From: Codonopsis lanceolata
Lineage: Eukaryota; Streptophyta; Magnoliopsida; Asterales; Campanulaceae
Assembly (NCBI GenBank): GCA_013146195.2
Contig: CM028382.1
Location: forward strand, 56,967,027-57,031,026
Reading direction: 5' to 3'
Length of the DNA stretch: 64,000 nucleotides
The translations under genes and the position numbers were made by a program. The stretch's first letter is position 1. The number at the start of each line of letters is the position of its first letter. Below are positions 11,106-22,417 of the stretch, one piece after another. Below the pieces are notes generated by a model. The model had not been told where the DNA came from. It searched no databases and was given only the letters and a program-made list of their open reading frames with translations.

Positions 11106-11190
11106 ATATGAGAGCCCCCAGAAGAGTCCTCGTCCCCGTCATCAGCATCCCCATTATCGTGGATAGATGTGCTGCGCGATATCCTGATAT
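11097..11190 (-). other. Possible acidic C-terminal exon of the PMD gene
   Basis: After a potential acceptor (ATATCAG, near 11190) the minus strand reads an acidic stretch, 'DNGDADDGDEDSSGG', before reaching the truncation point. Acidic tails are common in PMD proteins, but the connection to upstream exons is not demonstrated. Confidence 0.35.
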
Positions 11191-13550
11191 TTCAGCTCCA
11201 ACCATCGTTTGCTGCTCTGTCTGATCGCAAAGAAAATGGAAAAGCTATAAGAATAGCCTTGCGACAATTGCAAAAATACCCAGACACAGGAGAAGGCGGC
11301 TGCCTCCTTCCCCCCGAATATCTCCAGAAAAGCCCCCTCGAGCCTGAAGGTGTATTCTTTTGAGATCCGTTTCAGGGATGCAGCGTGCCATTACCCTTAG
11401 AAATTGGTATAGTTTTATTTTATGCGTGTATCTTGAGTCTGTATTTTATTTTCTTGCATCGTACAGAATTATATTGTATTGCATAATAAATGTTTGTACA
11501 TGTTCTGGTACAAATAATAAAAAAAATAGAAAAAGAAAAAAACTAATGTGTGCAGGTAGAAGGAGCTAATAATCACAGGACGCTCGGCCCTTATCAAAAC
11601 CAGCTCCCATCACTCGAGGGCCCGTCCCGCCGCCAAGTCTGTGACCTATACCTCTCACCCGAGGGCGAGCCGACCCGCTAGCTTCATCGTCGTCGTCATC
11701 ACGGCGTCTGGTCTGCCGTATAGCATCATTACCTCGGCAAGAAAAGTCATCCATGAGCCGCTGGTAAAGTTTTTTTGATGCTGACAAAGCCCCACATCAG
11801 TCTCTTATATGTGGACACCTTAACCTGAAAGAAAAGAGGGTGTTGCAACAAAAAGGGGGAAATGCATCGGTCAAGAAAAAAGTGATATAAAAAAATGAAT
11901 GATGATGATGCTAAAAAAGGGGGAAGTGATATAAAAAAAATGATCAAAAAAGAAATGAGTGGTGATGTATACCGTGCGAACGTGATCAGGGACACGGTAC
12001 TCCTCGGGAATATCCGTATCAGGCAAAACCTCCTCTATAAGTCTCCCGTCTCGCCGATATCGGAAGGTAGAGAAGGCATCGTCAGGCATAAAAAATTATG
12101 ACTGCACACCAGAAACTGGGTAAGAGGACCCTGGCCTATCACAAGCAACGGATGCACGCCTGGGAATCGTGGGTGCATGAGGAGCGGGATGGAGCATCGT
12201 CCTCAAGAACTCCTCATATGCCATGAATGGGTAATCACTTAGCGGCATGACAGATCTTGACAGGTAAAGATACCTGTTCGGCAGAAGATCTGGGACGATC
12301 ACCCAAGGGGAGGTGCAGGAGGCACCACCGGAAATGTCGAATGCAGGACATGCTGGCGAGTCACTCGCTCGCCCATATATAAAGAATCATTCATGATCGA
12401 CACCATGAGAATCCGGCAGCGGCTCAGTGTCAGGGTGACCTCATATGGCCTCACTAAATTCTGCCAAGGAACCAAATGCACAGAGCCCGAGGTCGAGTTA
12501 TCTATCCTGTCATGCAGTCCAAGTCGATCTATAAAATGGTCATCCCTATCCTTCTTCTTCCGGTTCGTGTTTACAAACTTAGCCAAATAAGGTGGTCTGT
12601 AAACGCTACTGCGCAGTGGGCCTGGTGTAAAGTCAAAGAAAGAATAAGCCCATGCCTGGAAAAAAAAAAGGGGGGGGGGAGAAAAAGTCAGCTATAAGAA
12701 AAAATGATGATGAAAAAAATGAAAAAAAAATGCTGACATAAAAAAATTGAAAGTGGGAAGAAAAAGAATATACCTCCCAAGCAAGAGCAAAGCCAGCCAT
12801 AAACCGTGAATCATTCCGGCTCGCCCTATCCATGGAGAAATAAAGTTCAGCCAGACCTGCCCGCCCCCAATCATAGTCAATCACATGATCTAGTTCCCGA
12901 AGGCAACCCAGGAGGGAAACTCTCAGAGAAGTGGAGGAATTGGCAAAAAGCGACATCCCCAGAAAGAAAAACAGAAAGGCACTGGCAACGCGAGCTACAG
13001 CGATGCTATCTCCGGCATCGACTTTCCCAGCATTCGCCAAAAGCCATCTCTTCACGCTGTCAATCGTAATCTCATCCGCAGTCTTAAATTCAGGCACAAA
13101 ACCTAGGAGATCCTCCACCACGTCATGATGTTGACGGAGAGTATAATCTGGCTCAAGAGTCCGCCCGATACTGGTAGAAATGCCCGTGATAGCGACAAAA
13201 TCGCACGGGGTCATGGTAGCCTCCCCCCAGCTAAAGTGAAAGGTGTGGGTCATGTCCCACCAGTAGTTCCACAATGTATCAAATATAGCCATATAACTGT
13301 GGAAGGGACGAATTGCCCGCATAAACACCCCGAGGCCTGTGTCCTCCACCAAAACCCGGGCCGGCTCAGGCATCGACTGAAAAATGTCTAACACCATGTC
13401 GCAGCTTGCTCGAACCCTGGTCAAGGTGTTGCGCTTCGAAAAAAAAAAAAGAGGAGAAGAAAAAGAAAAAGAAAGAGAAGGAGGAAAGGAGAAAAGGTAA
13501 GATTCTCATAAGCCCCCTTTCTTGCATAATCCGTACATTAGATTTTTATT

Positions 13551-13552
<2 letters not shown>

Positions 13553-13594
<42 letters not shown>
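13553..13594. repeat. (AT)n microsatellite in the PMD intron
   Basis: Uninterrupted TA repeat of about 20 units, within the large intron of the antisense PMD gene. A second short AT run lies at 14031-14056. Confidence 0.95.
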
Positions 13595-13597
<3 letters not shown>

Positions 13598-13710
13598 AAG
13601 CATGTAAAAGAAAAAAATCATCATCAAATAAAGATAAATGAATGCCTCCCATTTATGCATTTTGCATTCTAGTATATATTTAAAGAATTTTCATTTGCAT
13701 TCTTGCGCAA

Positions 13711-14029
13711 AACCACAAACCGAACCGCCTCCCAGTGGTTCCAAAAATCTCAAACCGAACCGAATCGAGTAAGACTTGGAACCGAACCGAACCGAACCAC
13801 TCGGTTTGGTTTGGTTTGGTTCGGTTTTGTGGTTTATATAAATTATTTTTTATGAAGTTAACCAACATTAAAAATAACAATGAAAATAAGATTTTAATTT
13901 GGAATTAACGTTAAAATTATGAAATAACCTACTAACAACAAATTATCATAACAAATTCTAAAATAAACACAAACAATGGAAGAAATAATAGTTCTCTAAC
14001 AATCAAGATTTTGTTTGGTTTAATATCCG

Positions 14030-14062
<33 letters not shown>

Positions 14063-14316
14063 CAAATGTTCAAAATAGTTAATAAATGTAATATAATATA
14101 TATTATATAATAAATAAATAAAAATATATAGGGTGGTTTGGTTCGGTTCGGTTTGGTTTGGTTCGATACCAAAAACCGTGAACCGAACCGAACCGTGTGG
14201 TTTTCCAATTTTTGAAACCGAAACCGAACCATCTTCGACCAAAACTGAACCAAACCGACTGATCTGGTTTGGTTTGGTTCGGTTCCGTGGTTCGGTGGTT
14301 CCGATTTACACCCCTA
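13711..14316. mobile_element. hAT-like MITE rich in CGGTTCGGTT motifs, inserted in the PMD intron
   Basis: Both ends are built of AACCGAACC/GGTTCGGTT motifs in inverted arrangement, and the right end reads ...CCGATTTACACCCCTA, the complement of a TAGGGGTGTAAAT terminus common in plant hAT MITEs. The centre is AT-rich. The left terminus is not clear and I found no 8-bp duplication, so it may be truncated. Confidence 0.6.
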
Positions 14317-15847
14317 GTTTAAATATGCATTTTAGCATTTTAAGCATCATAAAAATGTGTGTTTTACATTTAAAAATATATACCACATTTTGCATTTTCA
14401 CATCCATGTTAAAAAATAAAGTCGTCCGTGCATCCTATTAAAAAACATCTCATACATTTTTCTGCATTGCATTTGCATCAAATAAATGATATATGCATCC
14501 ATCATTTGCATTTATAGTCCAATAAATTGCATTATGGTATCAACAAAAAGAGAATAAAAGTGTCACCAATCATGAAAAGATATATTCCCATGGCATTTCT
14601 TATACCCTTATAGCATAATCATGCATAAAAAGTGAATTTTGGTGCATAAAATATATCTGTTTTGTCCTGCATGTATCCGAAAATGCGTCCGAAAATATGC
14701 CCGAAAAAATGTGCATTTCATTCCGAAAAGTCCGTCTCATAGGCATATCGCATGCAAAAATATGTTTAGGCCTAAAACATGCATCATATAGCCCCATTTG
14801 CATTAATTGTATAAATCATGCATAGTAGGGTCAAATGGTGACCACTAGTTCAATTATGCATCGCAAAAATAAATATTAAATTCCATGCATCATTACCAAA
14901 ATTGCATCATTTTAGCTCATAAATTGCATGCATAAGCATTATAAGAAGCATATATATACTCCAAAAGTCCAAAGCAATAAAGGAAGTGAGCAGATCTGAA
15001 GAAATTAGCCAAATGGGTTGATGAAAGAATATACTCACATCGGGATTCTGAAGATTTGAGACATGTTTGTGCCAATCGCGCACCAAATTACCCCAGTCAT
15101 CTTTTGAATAAAAATAATCAATATGATTTCGGGTCAAAGAAGGAAGTTCCTTCCTCTCTTCACCCGAATCCGGGTGCATTGGCGCTTTTCCCTTCCTAGA
15201 TCTCGAAGAGGAAGCCATCTATGCAGAAAAACAAACAATTTGACGAAAGAAAATTGAGAAAAGGAGAAGAAATGAAAGAAATAGAAAAAATCTCGTTCCT
15301 CCGTCGGCAATGGAAGCTGAACAACTGAAGAAGAAGGAAATGAAGGCTTCTGCCTTCATCCCGTATTTTCACTTTTCCCCCTCCAAGTAACTCAAGTTCA
15401 GCACTCAAGTCCTCGAAATTCCAAAATTGCAAAATGGGCCCTAGAACTTGACGAAAAGTTAACAAAAGTAATTTTGTTAACCATATTTTGTGGCCATCCA
15501 TCCAAAAACAAGGGAAAATTCATGTCTCCAACAAGTCAGCCGCAAAACAAGCAGAAAAGCCGAAAAAATCACCGGCAAAGGTAAGAATTTTGTAAAAAAA
15601 AAAAAAGCAAGCAAAGAAAAAAAAAGAGAAAAAATATATAAAGATAGAAAAAAAGAGAGAAAAAGAAAAAGAAAAAAAAAAGAGAGATCCCCAACATGAA
15701 GAAGCAAGAATTGCAGAAACGACAAAATCAGCAACAACAACCAAAGCATGAAAAGGTAAGAAAGGTAAGTTATTCTTATTCTACCTTCAAAAATAAAAGA
15801 AACATCTTTTTCAAAAAAGTCTTGTTTTTCAAAAACAAAACAAAAAA

Positions 15848-15990
15848 CAAAAAAAGAGGAATATTAAAAAAAAAAAAAAAGAGGAATATTGAAAAAAAAA
15901 AAAAAGAGGAATGTTGAAAAAAACAAAAAAAGAGGAATATTGAAAAAACAAAAAAGAGGAATATTGAAAAAACAAAAAAAAGAGGAAGAA
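15848..15990. repeat. A-rich minisatellite (AGAGGAATATTGAAAAAA units)
   Basis: About five to six units of 23-30 bases of the type AGAGGAATATTGAAAAAACA, directly upstream of the hairpin-unit array. The surrounding 15480-15850 is purine-rich and non-coding. Confidence 0.88.
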
Positions 15991-16012
15991 GGAAAAAAGA
16001 AAAATCTCTTTG

Positions 16013-16375
16013 TCGTATTCAACGACAGATTTTGATCGGTTGAGTACAGTTTTCGAAAAATTTGAAGAAAATCATTTTTTGTCGTATTCAACGACAGATT
16101 TTTATCGGTCGAGTACAGTTTTCAAAAAATTTGAAAATTTTCATATTGTATTTGACGATAGGTATTAACCGGTTGAACACAGTTTTGAAAATTCCTCTTA
16201 ACGTATTTCAATGACGGGTTTTGACCGGTTGAAATACGTTTTCGAAAAACTCAAAAATCTTCATACCGTATTTGACGACGGGTCTCGACCGGTCGAATAC
16301 GGCTTTTTCGAAAAAAAAATAAAAATCTTTTTCCGTTGTGTTCTCGGATGGGTTTTGACCCAAAGGACATGGCAT
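16013..16375. repeat. Tandem array of about 65-bp units, each a potential hairpin
   Basis: Units start near 16015, 16083, 16148, 16202, 16267 and 16333 and share CGTATT(C/T)(A/G)ACGACGG...GACCGGT(C/T)GA(A/G)TAC(A/G)G. Within a unit the first and last thirds are complementary, for example CCGTATTTGAC with GTCGAATACGG at about 16266-16304. The array lies just upstream of the polypurine tract and LTR of the gypsy element. Confidence 0.85.
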
Positions 16376-16709
16376 CCTCGTTCGTTGTTTGTTTCGGCTT
16401 AGGCCGAACTACGTTTGGTCTGATTTCCTTTATTAAGGAATACGTAGGCAGCCTACATTAGTAGGTTCGACCATCAGAGCACTTAATTTGCATATCTGCT
16501 TAAGAACTACGATAACCTGCTATAACTGACTAAAAAAGTTTAGGATATGGAGGTTTGGTTTGCATTATAAACTGTTGCATTATAACTACTACCTGTTGTA
16601 TCTCTCCCTCGTATTGATTGCGCAAAATTGGAGAGTTTATTTCTTATCAACGATGTTCATCTACTCAGTAAGTTGCGGGTTACTCGTAGACTCCATCGTT
16701 GAGGGGCTC

Positions 16710-18479
16710 TGTAGACACCCCAATTTCGTACCTATGGTATGTAACATGACATAAAATATCAAGACATGTTAAAACATTAACAAATGTCAAGTTAGAGGGT
16801 TGAAAATGCAAAAGGACAAAGCAGGATGCGCAAAACAGTGAAATGCAGGGTTTAAAGTGTCAAAAAAGAAAGAACAAAGCTTAAGTTGGCGCCACCCATG
16901 CTCAAAGTGGGAGTGGCGCTAGGTTTCTTCATGGGTGGCGCCCAGAGTTAGCTACAGTGCAGTCCCAAGTTGCTACAGAACTGCTACAGTTTGCGTAAAG
17001 TCCAATTGTTCCGGCATTATGTACAATCAAATGAAGCACGAAAGAAGGAATTTTAATCCCCGATGAATCCTCTCTCCAGGTTATAAATAGAGCCTTCGGG
17101 GTTCGCCTTCAACACACCTTTTCTTCCGCCAAAGCTTTCCGTCGTCGTTACGCTGAAGAAATAGAGAGCGAAGTGAGATAGTGAGTGATCTCTCCAAAGC
17201 ATCAAAACCCTGCCAAAACTCCTCCAAACTTAAAACCCACCGGTTAAAGTGAGCCTTAGCCCTCCAGCTAGGTTTCCACCCTATTTCCCCGGTCCAAAAA
17301 TCGTGGAAATAGCAGTTGCTCTGCCTGATTTAAAAGGCCAAATCAGCCAAGAATAAGTCTTTATTCGGCCCGATTTTCGCCTTCCTCAAGCCAACAAACA
17401 ACCAAACACAAGCGGTTACTCCGCCCAAATCCCGAGGCCAAAAGTAACTTTTGGAAGCAGTCCTCTGCCCCAATCCCCACAACAACAACAAAAAAGACTC
17501 CCTCTCCCTGAAGGACAGAGCGAGCACACTCCGCTCTAAAAGGTAATAGCCTTTAAGGGCGTTTTTTTATAAAGTTGTTCTTTAAATCTGACCCAATGTA
17601 GCAAATATAAGCCGTTGTGCTTCCCGGATTTAGTTAGAAAATATTATGTAAAAGAGTCGTTATAATGGCCAAATATTTTTTAAATATATCTGCAATTATT
17701 GTAAGGAGACGACTGCAAGTCCGTAAATAATGTAGCCGTGGATGTATTTGCTTTTATTTTCCTGTCTTTAAATGCTTTATTTATTTGCTAAATAAATATA
17801 ACAAAAGGCATACTTTAGTCAAAAACCATTTTTGAGACCAAAATGCTGAGTAGGGTGCCTAGCACCTTTCCAACTCGAAACTTAACCTCCGAACCCGTTT
17901 TATATAATCTCTGGTTTTTTCTTTTTCTTTTTTTGGTTTTGCTTTATTTTTGCCTTAAAATAAAGATTTTTTTTTGGGGCCTGCAACACTCCTTTCTTGT
18001 TTTCCGTATCCCCTAAAAAGGGAAAATGGGAATGGAAGGGTGATTATGCGGAAACCCAAAGCACCCATTGATCCGAAATGGTATCCCTAAACAAGGGATA
18101 ACTTGATGCGGGAAACCCAAAGCACCCATAGTGATCCGAAATAGGCCATAAGACTATTTTTATAAAATCCATAGTGGGGGTGTCGCAACATCCTTTTTTG
18201 TACTTTTATGTTTTCCCCTAAAAAAGGGAAAATGGGGATAAAAGGGTTATGCATTCCCATATCCCATATTGGATAAAAAATCCCCATATCAACCGAGGTA
18301 TGATCCAAAGCTATTTTAGACAAAGACTCCTCTCGCACTTTTAATTTCTAAAGTCTTCCCTAAAAAGGGAGGATGCATTCCAATGAGCAAAGCATTCCAA
18401 TGCACTTTTAATTTCGTCTTCCTATTTTAGACATCCGCACGCACTCTCGCACTTTTAATTTCGCGCAGGGGCGCCGACA
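16710..18479 (+). repeat. Gypsy (Tat-like) LTR, 1770 bp
   Basis: Starts TGTAGACACCCC and ends GGGGCGCCGACA, an inverted terminal pair with the TG...CA rule. TATAAATAG at 17082-17090, followed by a transcribed-looking region, is a likely LTR promoter. The 3' third contains a roughly 197-bp internal duplication (17977 onward and 18174 onward, both with CCCCTAAAAA(A)GGGAAAATGG). A diverged copy lies inverted at 25328-26956. The bases after the end, CCGTG, belong to the SIRE-like fragment; no matching duplication is visible at the other end because the element is truncated there. Confidence 0.85.
17082..17090 (+). promoter_or_regulatory. TATA box of the gypsy LTR
   Basis: TATAAATAG about 370 bp into the LTR, followed within 50 bp by leader-like sequence. 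The inverted LTR copy has CTATAAAGAG at the equivalent place (about 26609-26618). Confidence 0.6.
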
Positions 18480-20722
18480 CCGTGCATATAACCGCCGGTT
18501 CTTCATGAAGAGGTTCAGGAAGAGGACTATGAGGAAATTCATCTGTTTCTTGATGAGTGTGTTGTTCATAATTGGAATCGTAGGTAAGTTGAAGGATAGG
18601 ATTTTAAGGTTCAGAAGAAATGGGCTCTGGATTGATGTTTTCATGAGCAGGGTTGAGGTTTTCCGGTGGTTCATTTGAGAAGTGATGGTCAGGAATATTT
18701 GAGTGAGTTGTTGGGGGTGGATTTGGTACTTGAGAAGTTGAAGTTTGGGAGGTCCTTGTCTCAACATTAACAAAATCATCAACAACATTTGGAGCCACGT
18801 GTAGCTCTAATAAATCAAATTCATCAAATGAAACATATATAGATTCAACAATTTTTAGAGATCTTTTGTTGAAAACCCTATAAGCTTTGGAGTGTAAGGC
18901 ATAGCCCAGAAAGACGCCTTCATCGGCCTTGTTGTCAAATTTGCTTCTGTATTCATTACCATTATAGACTACGAAACATTTGCAGCCAAAGATTTTGAAA
19001 AATCCAATATTTGGGGTTTTACCTCTCCAAAGTTCATATGGTGTTTTACCGTGAAATTTGTTGATCAGGGATTTGTTCTGAGTGAAGCAGGCTGTATTGA
19101 CGGCTTCTGCCTAGAAGTGCTTGGGCAGCTTTGTTTCGACAAGCATAGTCTTAGCTGCTTTGATAAGTGTTGTTCTGACATGATCATCACAATACTTTGC
19201 CATTCGATCATTGTCCATCGAACATCACATCGATTTCATCGAGCTTTTGTGTCTGTAGTCTTCTGAACAAGGATGTGAGGATGTCATAAGTGTGATTTTT
19301 AGAAGACATCATCTTTGTCCAAATATATCTTGTATAATTGTCTACTACGATTATAGTGTATCTATGACCACTATAGATGATAGTAGTCACAGGCCCGAAG
19401 AGATCCATGTGAAGAAGTTGCAAAGGTCTAGTTGTTGCGAGTCCTGGTTTGCTTTTGAAGGAAGTTTTTAAGAGTTTTCCTAACTGACAAGCTTTGCATA
19501 TATGATTATGATAAGCAGAAACTTTTGGCATTCCTCTCACCAACCCTCTTTGGATAGCTTTGATAAGTATTTGAAGTTTAGATGGCTAGATGCTTGTGCC
19601 ACAACCAACTTTTATCTTGAGCAGAGTTTGCCACAAGACATAGATTAGCAGCCTTTCCATAGGCATTCAAATCTATCACATAGCATTCAAATCTATCACA
19701 TAGAATTCCCTTGTCTATTGAATCCTTTATGCATGAGCCGGATCCTTTAGTCCTTTGTCACAAAATTGAGAAATACTCAATAGGTTGTGCTTCAAGCCTT
19801 CTACTAGAGAGACTTTTCCTATAGAGAGATTTCCACGAATGATGGATCCATATCCAATGGTTCTTCCTTTAGCATTATCCCCAAAGATGAGTGGAGGGCC
19901 TTTTTCTTCAGTAATGTTTGAAAGAAGACATGAATCTCCGGTCATGTATCTTGAGCAGCCATAATCTATATACCATATATCTTTCTTTTCTGAGCTTGTA
20001 GCAGCCATGAAACATATATGAGATAGAGAGATAAGAAGATCATGGTCCCCTTTATTTTTCTTTTAGGTCCATAGGGTTAGCAATTTTTAGGAACCCATAC
20101 TTGCCTGACTTTTGGAATAGAGGACTCAGTAGGCTTCATGATGGATTCCAGCAGACATTCATGGACCAAATGGCCTAAACATTTGCAAAAATTACAGCGA
20201 TGGAAATTACAAATGTCATGTTGAGAGAATTGGTTTTTGTTAGATTTTTTTAGCATTCTTTCTTTTATCAGTAGCCTTAGACTCACCAGACTTGTTGACA
20301 GCAGGTTTAGAAGGTTATGTATGAGTTTTCTTAGGTCGGTATTTAGCAGTTCTTGCCTTAGCAGATCTGCTGGTAGTAGACTTAGATACCTCATAAATTT
20401 TGCCTTTGAGCTTAGTGTCAGCAGCCTTTGAAGCAGCAGTACCATCAGTAGTGCTTTTGATGAATTTGATAGGCTTGGGCAATTTTTTGTGTTCCTAGAA
20501 ACAACAACCTTTGCTTTAGCAGAGGTGCTGGTTGAAGGATCATGTGAATCTGCACAACCCTTAGCAGACTTTTCGCCAGCTGATGATTGCTTTGCTTTGG
20601 ACGCATTGCTGGTCTTAATAGCTTGAGTCTTAGGATATTTATACTGAATAGCAGCGTAACCAACTCCTTGTCTAACCTTGTTGTTAAACTACTGATGATA
20701 TACAGGATCATCACCAGTTTGC
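18480..20722 (-). pseudogene. SIRE-type Ty1/copia fragment: gag C-terminus, protease, integrase
   Basis: Read leftward: a lysine-rich Gag tail and a CX2CX4HX4C zinc knuckle (20077-20714, frameshifted); protease 'WYIDYGCSRYMTGD' (19727-20008), where the usual catalytic D-S-G has become D-Y-G; GAG-pre-integrase 'WLWHKHLA' (about 19560-19600); integrase 'LLHMDLFGP...VVDNYTRYIW' (19208-19543), lacking the region with the second Asp and the Glu by internal deletion; then 'AEAVNTACF..KFHGKTPYELW' and 'FGCKCFVVYNG..SKAYRVFN', typical of the SIRE/Opie lineage. TGG has become TAG before 'AEAVN'. It stops at 18480 against the gypsy LTR; reverse transcriptase is absent. Confidence 0.88.
19668..19705. 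repeat. Short tandem duplication (about 20 bp) within the SIRE-type fragment
   Basis: GCATTCAAATCTATCACATA occurs twice in direct succession in the spacer between protease and integrase of the decayed element. Confidence 0.9.
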
Positions 20723-21196
20723 TGATCGATGTATTTTATACGTCGATATCAGGTACTTTTATGACTTAAATTGAGCGATTCCACGAGGTTTTTGGCTACT
20801 AATATGTGTTTTTTAGTTGTTTTATGAGTTTCAGGGTTTTAGGTGAAATTATATGAATTACAAGGCTTTTTGGTGAATATTCCAAGAAGGGGCCAAAGTG
20901 TAAATTGAAGAAGAAACGACAAAGGGACATTCTGATGACCTTGCGGCCGCAAGGTATTTTTACCTTGCCTTCACAAGGTAGGCAGTAAGTCACCCCCGGA
21001 GATTGAAGACCCTTGCGGACGCAAGGGGTAATGACCTTGCGGCCGCAAGGTAGCCAGAACCGACTTTCGGAGGTTTTCAAGCCAGACTAAAATTCCTAAA
21101 CCCCCTACAACTCCATGGTATAAATAAAGGACGGTAGTCAGAGCTCAAGGACGTTCAGAAAGTAGTTTTTGATAGTTCTAGCGTAGGATTTAGAGT
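20723..21196 (+). mobile_element. Gypsy-type LTR fragment with NotI-like palindromes
   Basis: Starts TGATCGATGTATTTTATACG abruptly inside the SIRE gag fragment and is cut by the SIRE LTR at 21197. The start resembles LTR starts of plant Ty3/gypsy elements, and TATAAATAAAGG near 21119 could be its TATA region. No coding sequence. The assignment rests on terminal style and context only. Confidence 0.5.
20938..21051. repeat. Cluster of four CCTTGCGGCCGCAAGG-type palindromes
   Basis: Perfect 18-bp palindrome ACCTTGCGGCCGCAAGGT at 20938-20955; ACCTTGCCTTCACAAGGT near 20962-20979; CCCTTGCGGACGCAAGGG at 21010-21027; a second perfect ACCTTGCGGCCGCAAGGT at 21034-21051. They stand out as GC-rich in an AT-rich LTR. 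Confidence 0.93.
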
Positions 21197-22417
21197 TGTT
21201 GGTCCCAAAGTAGGCTCAATCTAGGCTAGAAGGGGGGGGGGTTGAATAGCCTAGTTATGTTATTAAAAACATTTCTTTTAAGAACACTTCTTAAGAATTT
21301 TTGAAAGGTTTGAATTGAGGTGTTAGGGCAGCGGAAACAAGATAGAATCTGGACTACAAAGAGTGCTGTTGAAGTGATACAGATTCTGAAATGATTAAGT
21401 ACCAACAGTTATAGAGAATGATAAGAGCAGTTTGAACAGTACGCAAGAATTTGAAGTGGTTCGTACTGTGAATAGTACTACATCCACTACCAAAGTGGTT
21501 AGCTTTGGATTTTAAAAGTGCACTTGTTTATCCACTAGGTTTGTGATTTAGATCTCTAATGGATCGTGTACAAAATGAGTTTTTAACCAAGTGTATAAAG
21601 GTGAGAGAGACAATCAATGATTAATTGTTCTCACACGCAATTAATTAAAGAACAGCTTTTAAATGACAAACTAAATGAAGCTGGAACGAATTTAAGAAGA
21701 CAGATCAGCAGCTTCAGAGAGTTTGATGAAGTGTTAGTCCTTGTCCTTTGATCTCTTGAATGCTAGAGTGTTGAAGATGAAGCTTGAGAGTTTTTAATGC
21801 GCAAGAGTTATGTCTTCAGATCTTCAAAACTTGAATATATACCAAGAAGAGACCTTTTGACCGTTGGTCTGAAATCAGAGATAATTGAGTCCAACGTTCC
21901 TTTGCATTGAATGCAATTCGGCGCTTTGGGAGAAGAAACAGCCACAGTCATCAGAGATGCAGTGTGCAGAGAAGACATTACTAAACAGAGTAATGTTTCA
22001 GAGTGAAGGCTTTGCAGCTTGGAAAGTCTTCTTAGCCAAAACGGGTAATGTCTTCGATCTTCGATTCAGGAGACACCGACGATGTCATCATGCAGAGTTG
22101 ACTTCTTGAAAGATAATCTGGTGAAGACATAATGACTAGATATTTTCGAAAATATCTAAATAGGTGTACACGTGTCATTATTTCTTGATTTTGGCCAAAT
22201 TTGATTTTCCGGACTTTGAGCAGACTTCAAAGTCTGCTGGTCCTTAAAGGCTGCTGTAGAAACTTGCTGTTCGGCACCTAAGAACTAACACTAAGAAACT
22301 ATTCTTAACACAATGATTCTAAGACAGTTGCCACACTAATCGGTACGCAGACCTTATAGCCTACTGTACAATAGAATCAGAAGATGACTCAACCAAATCT
22401 AATCATAGGAATTAACA
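21197..22417 (-). repeat. SIRE-type copia LTR (minus orientation), about 1.2 kb
   Basis: On the minus strand it begins TGTTAATTCCTATGATTAGA and ends ...CTTTGGGACCAACA, the start and end style of SIRE LTRs, including the C-run 'TTCAACCCCCC...CTAG' just inside the end. A purine tract AAATAGGAGGAGAT (22418-22431, minus) precedes it, so this is the 3' LTR of an element extending to the right. It interrupts the gypsy LTR fragment at its left. Confidence 0.75.

Larger units (their letters stand above)
11566..15218 (-). pseudogene. Plant mobile domain (PMD, aminotransferase-like) gene, spliced and disrupted
   Basis: On the minus strand: exon 1, 15218-15039 (ATG; 60 codons, 'MASSSRSRKGKAP'), donor GTGAGT; a 1.6-kb intron; exon 2, 13433-12774 (220 codons), which contains the PMD hallmarks 'CDFVAITGIS', 'WGRAGLAELY' and 'FALAWE'; donor GTATAT; exon 3 from 12655, resuming in phase as 'AWAYSFFDF'. 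Exon 3 hits TGA at 12299-12301 and continues one frame over ('LLPNRYLYLS'), then meets TAA at 12096-12098 and resumes in the same frame ('MPDDAFSTF...') to a donor at 11972. A further exon may start at 11824. PMD proteins (MAIN/MAIL family, PF10536) act in nuclear gene silencing and are often carried by transposons. At least two lesions make this copy non-functional. Confidence 0.85.
11097..18479 (+). mobile_element. Tat-like Ty3/gypsy element, 3' part with LTR and antisense PMD gene
   Basis: The segment ends with a 1770-bp LTR (16710-18479) preceded by a purine-rich GTTGAGGGGCT tract. Upstream, in the position of the element's internal 3' region, lies a gene on the opposite strand (11.1-15.2 kb). 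No gag or pol is present, so the element is 5'-truncated near 11.1 kb. Tat-lineage gypsy elements are known to carry extra ORFs between pol and the 3' LTR, some antisense and with a plant mobile domain; assignment to that lineage is inferred from this layout. At its right edge it abuts the SIRE-like fragment at 18480, as if inserted into it. Confidence 0.72.

Noticed and set aside
12806..13391. Plus-strand ORFs at 12806-13069, 12931-13128 and 13125-13391
   Set aside because: Shadows of PMD exon 2, which lies on the minus strand with domain motifs and matching splice sites.
15477..16091. Phe/Leu-rich and Lys-rich ORFs on both strands
   Set aside because: Translations of A-rich and AAAGA-type low-complexity DNA and the minisatellite at 15848-15990.
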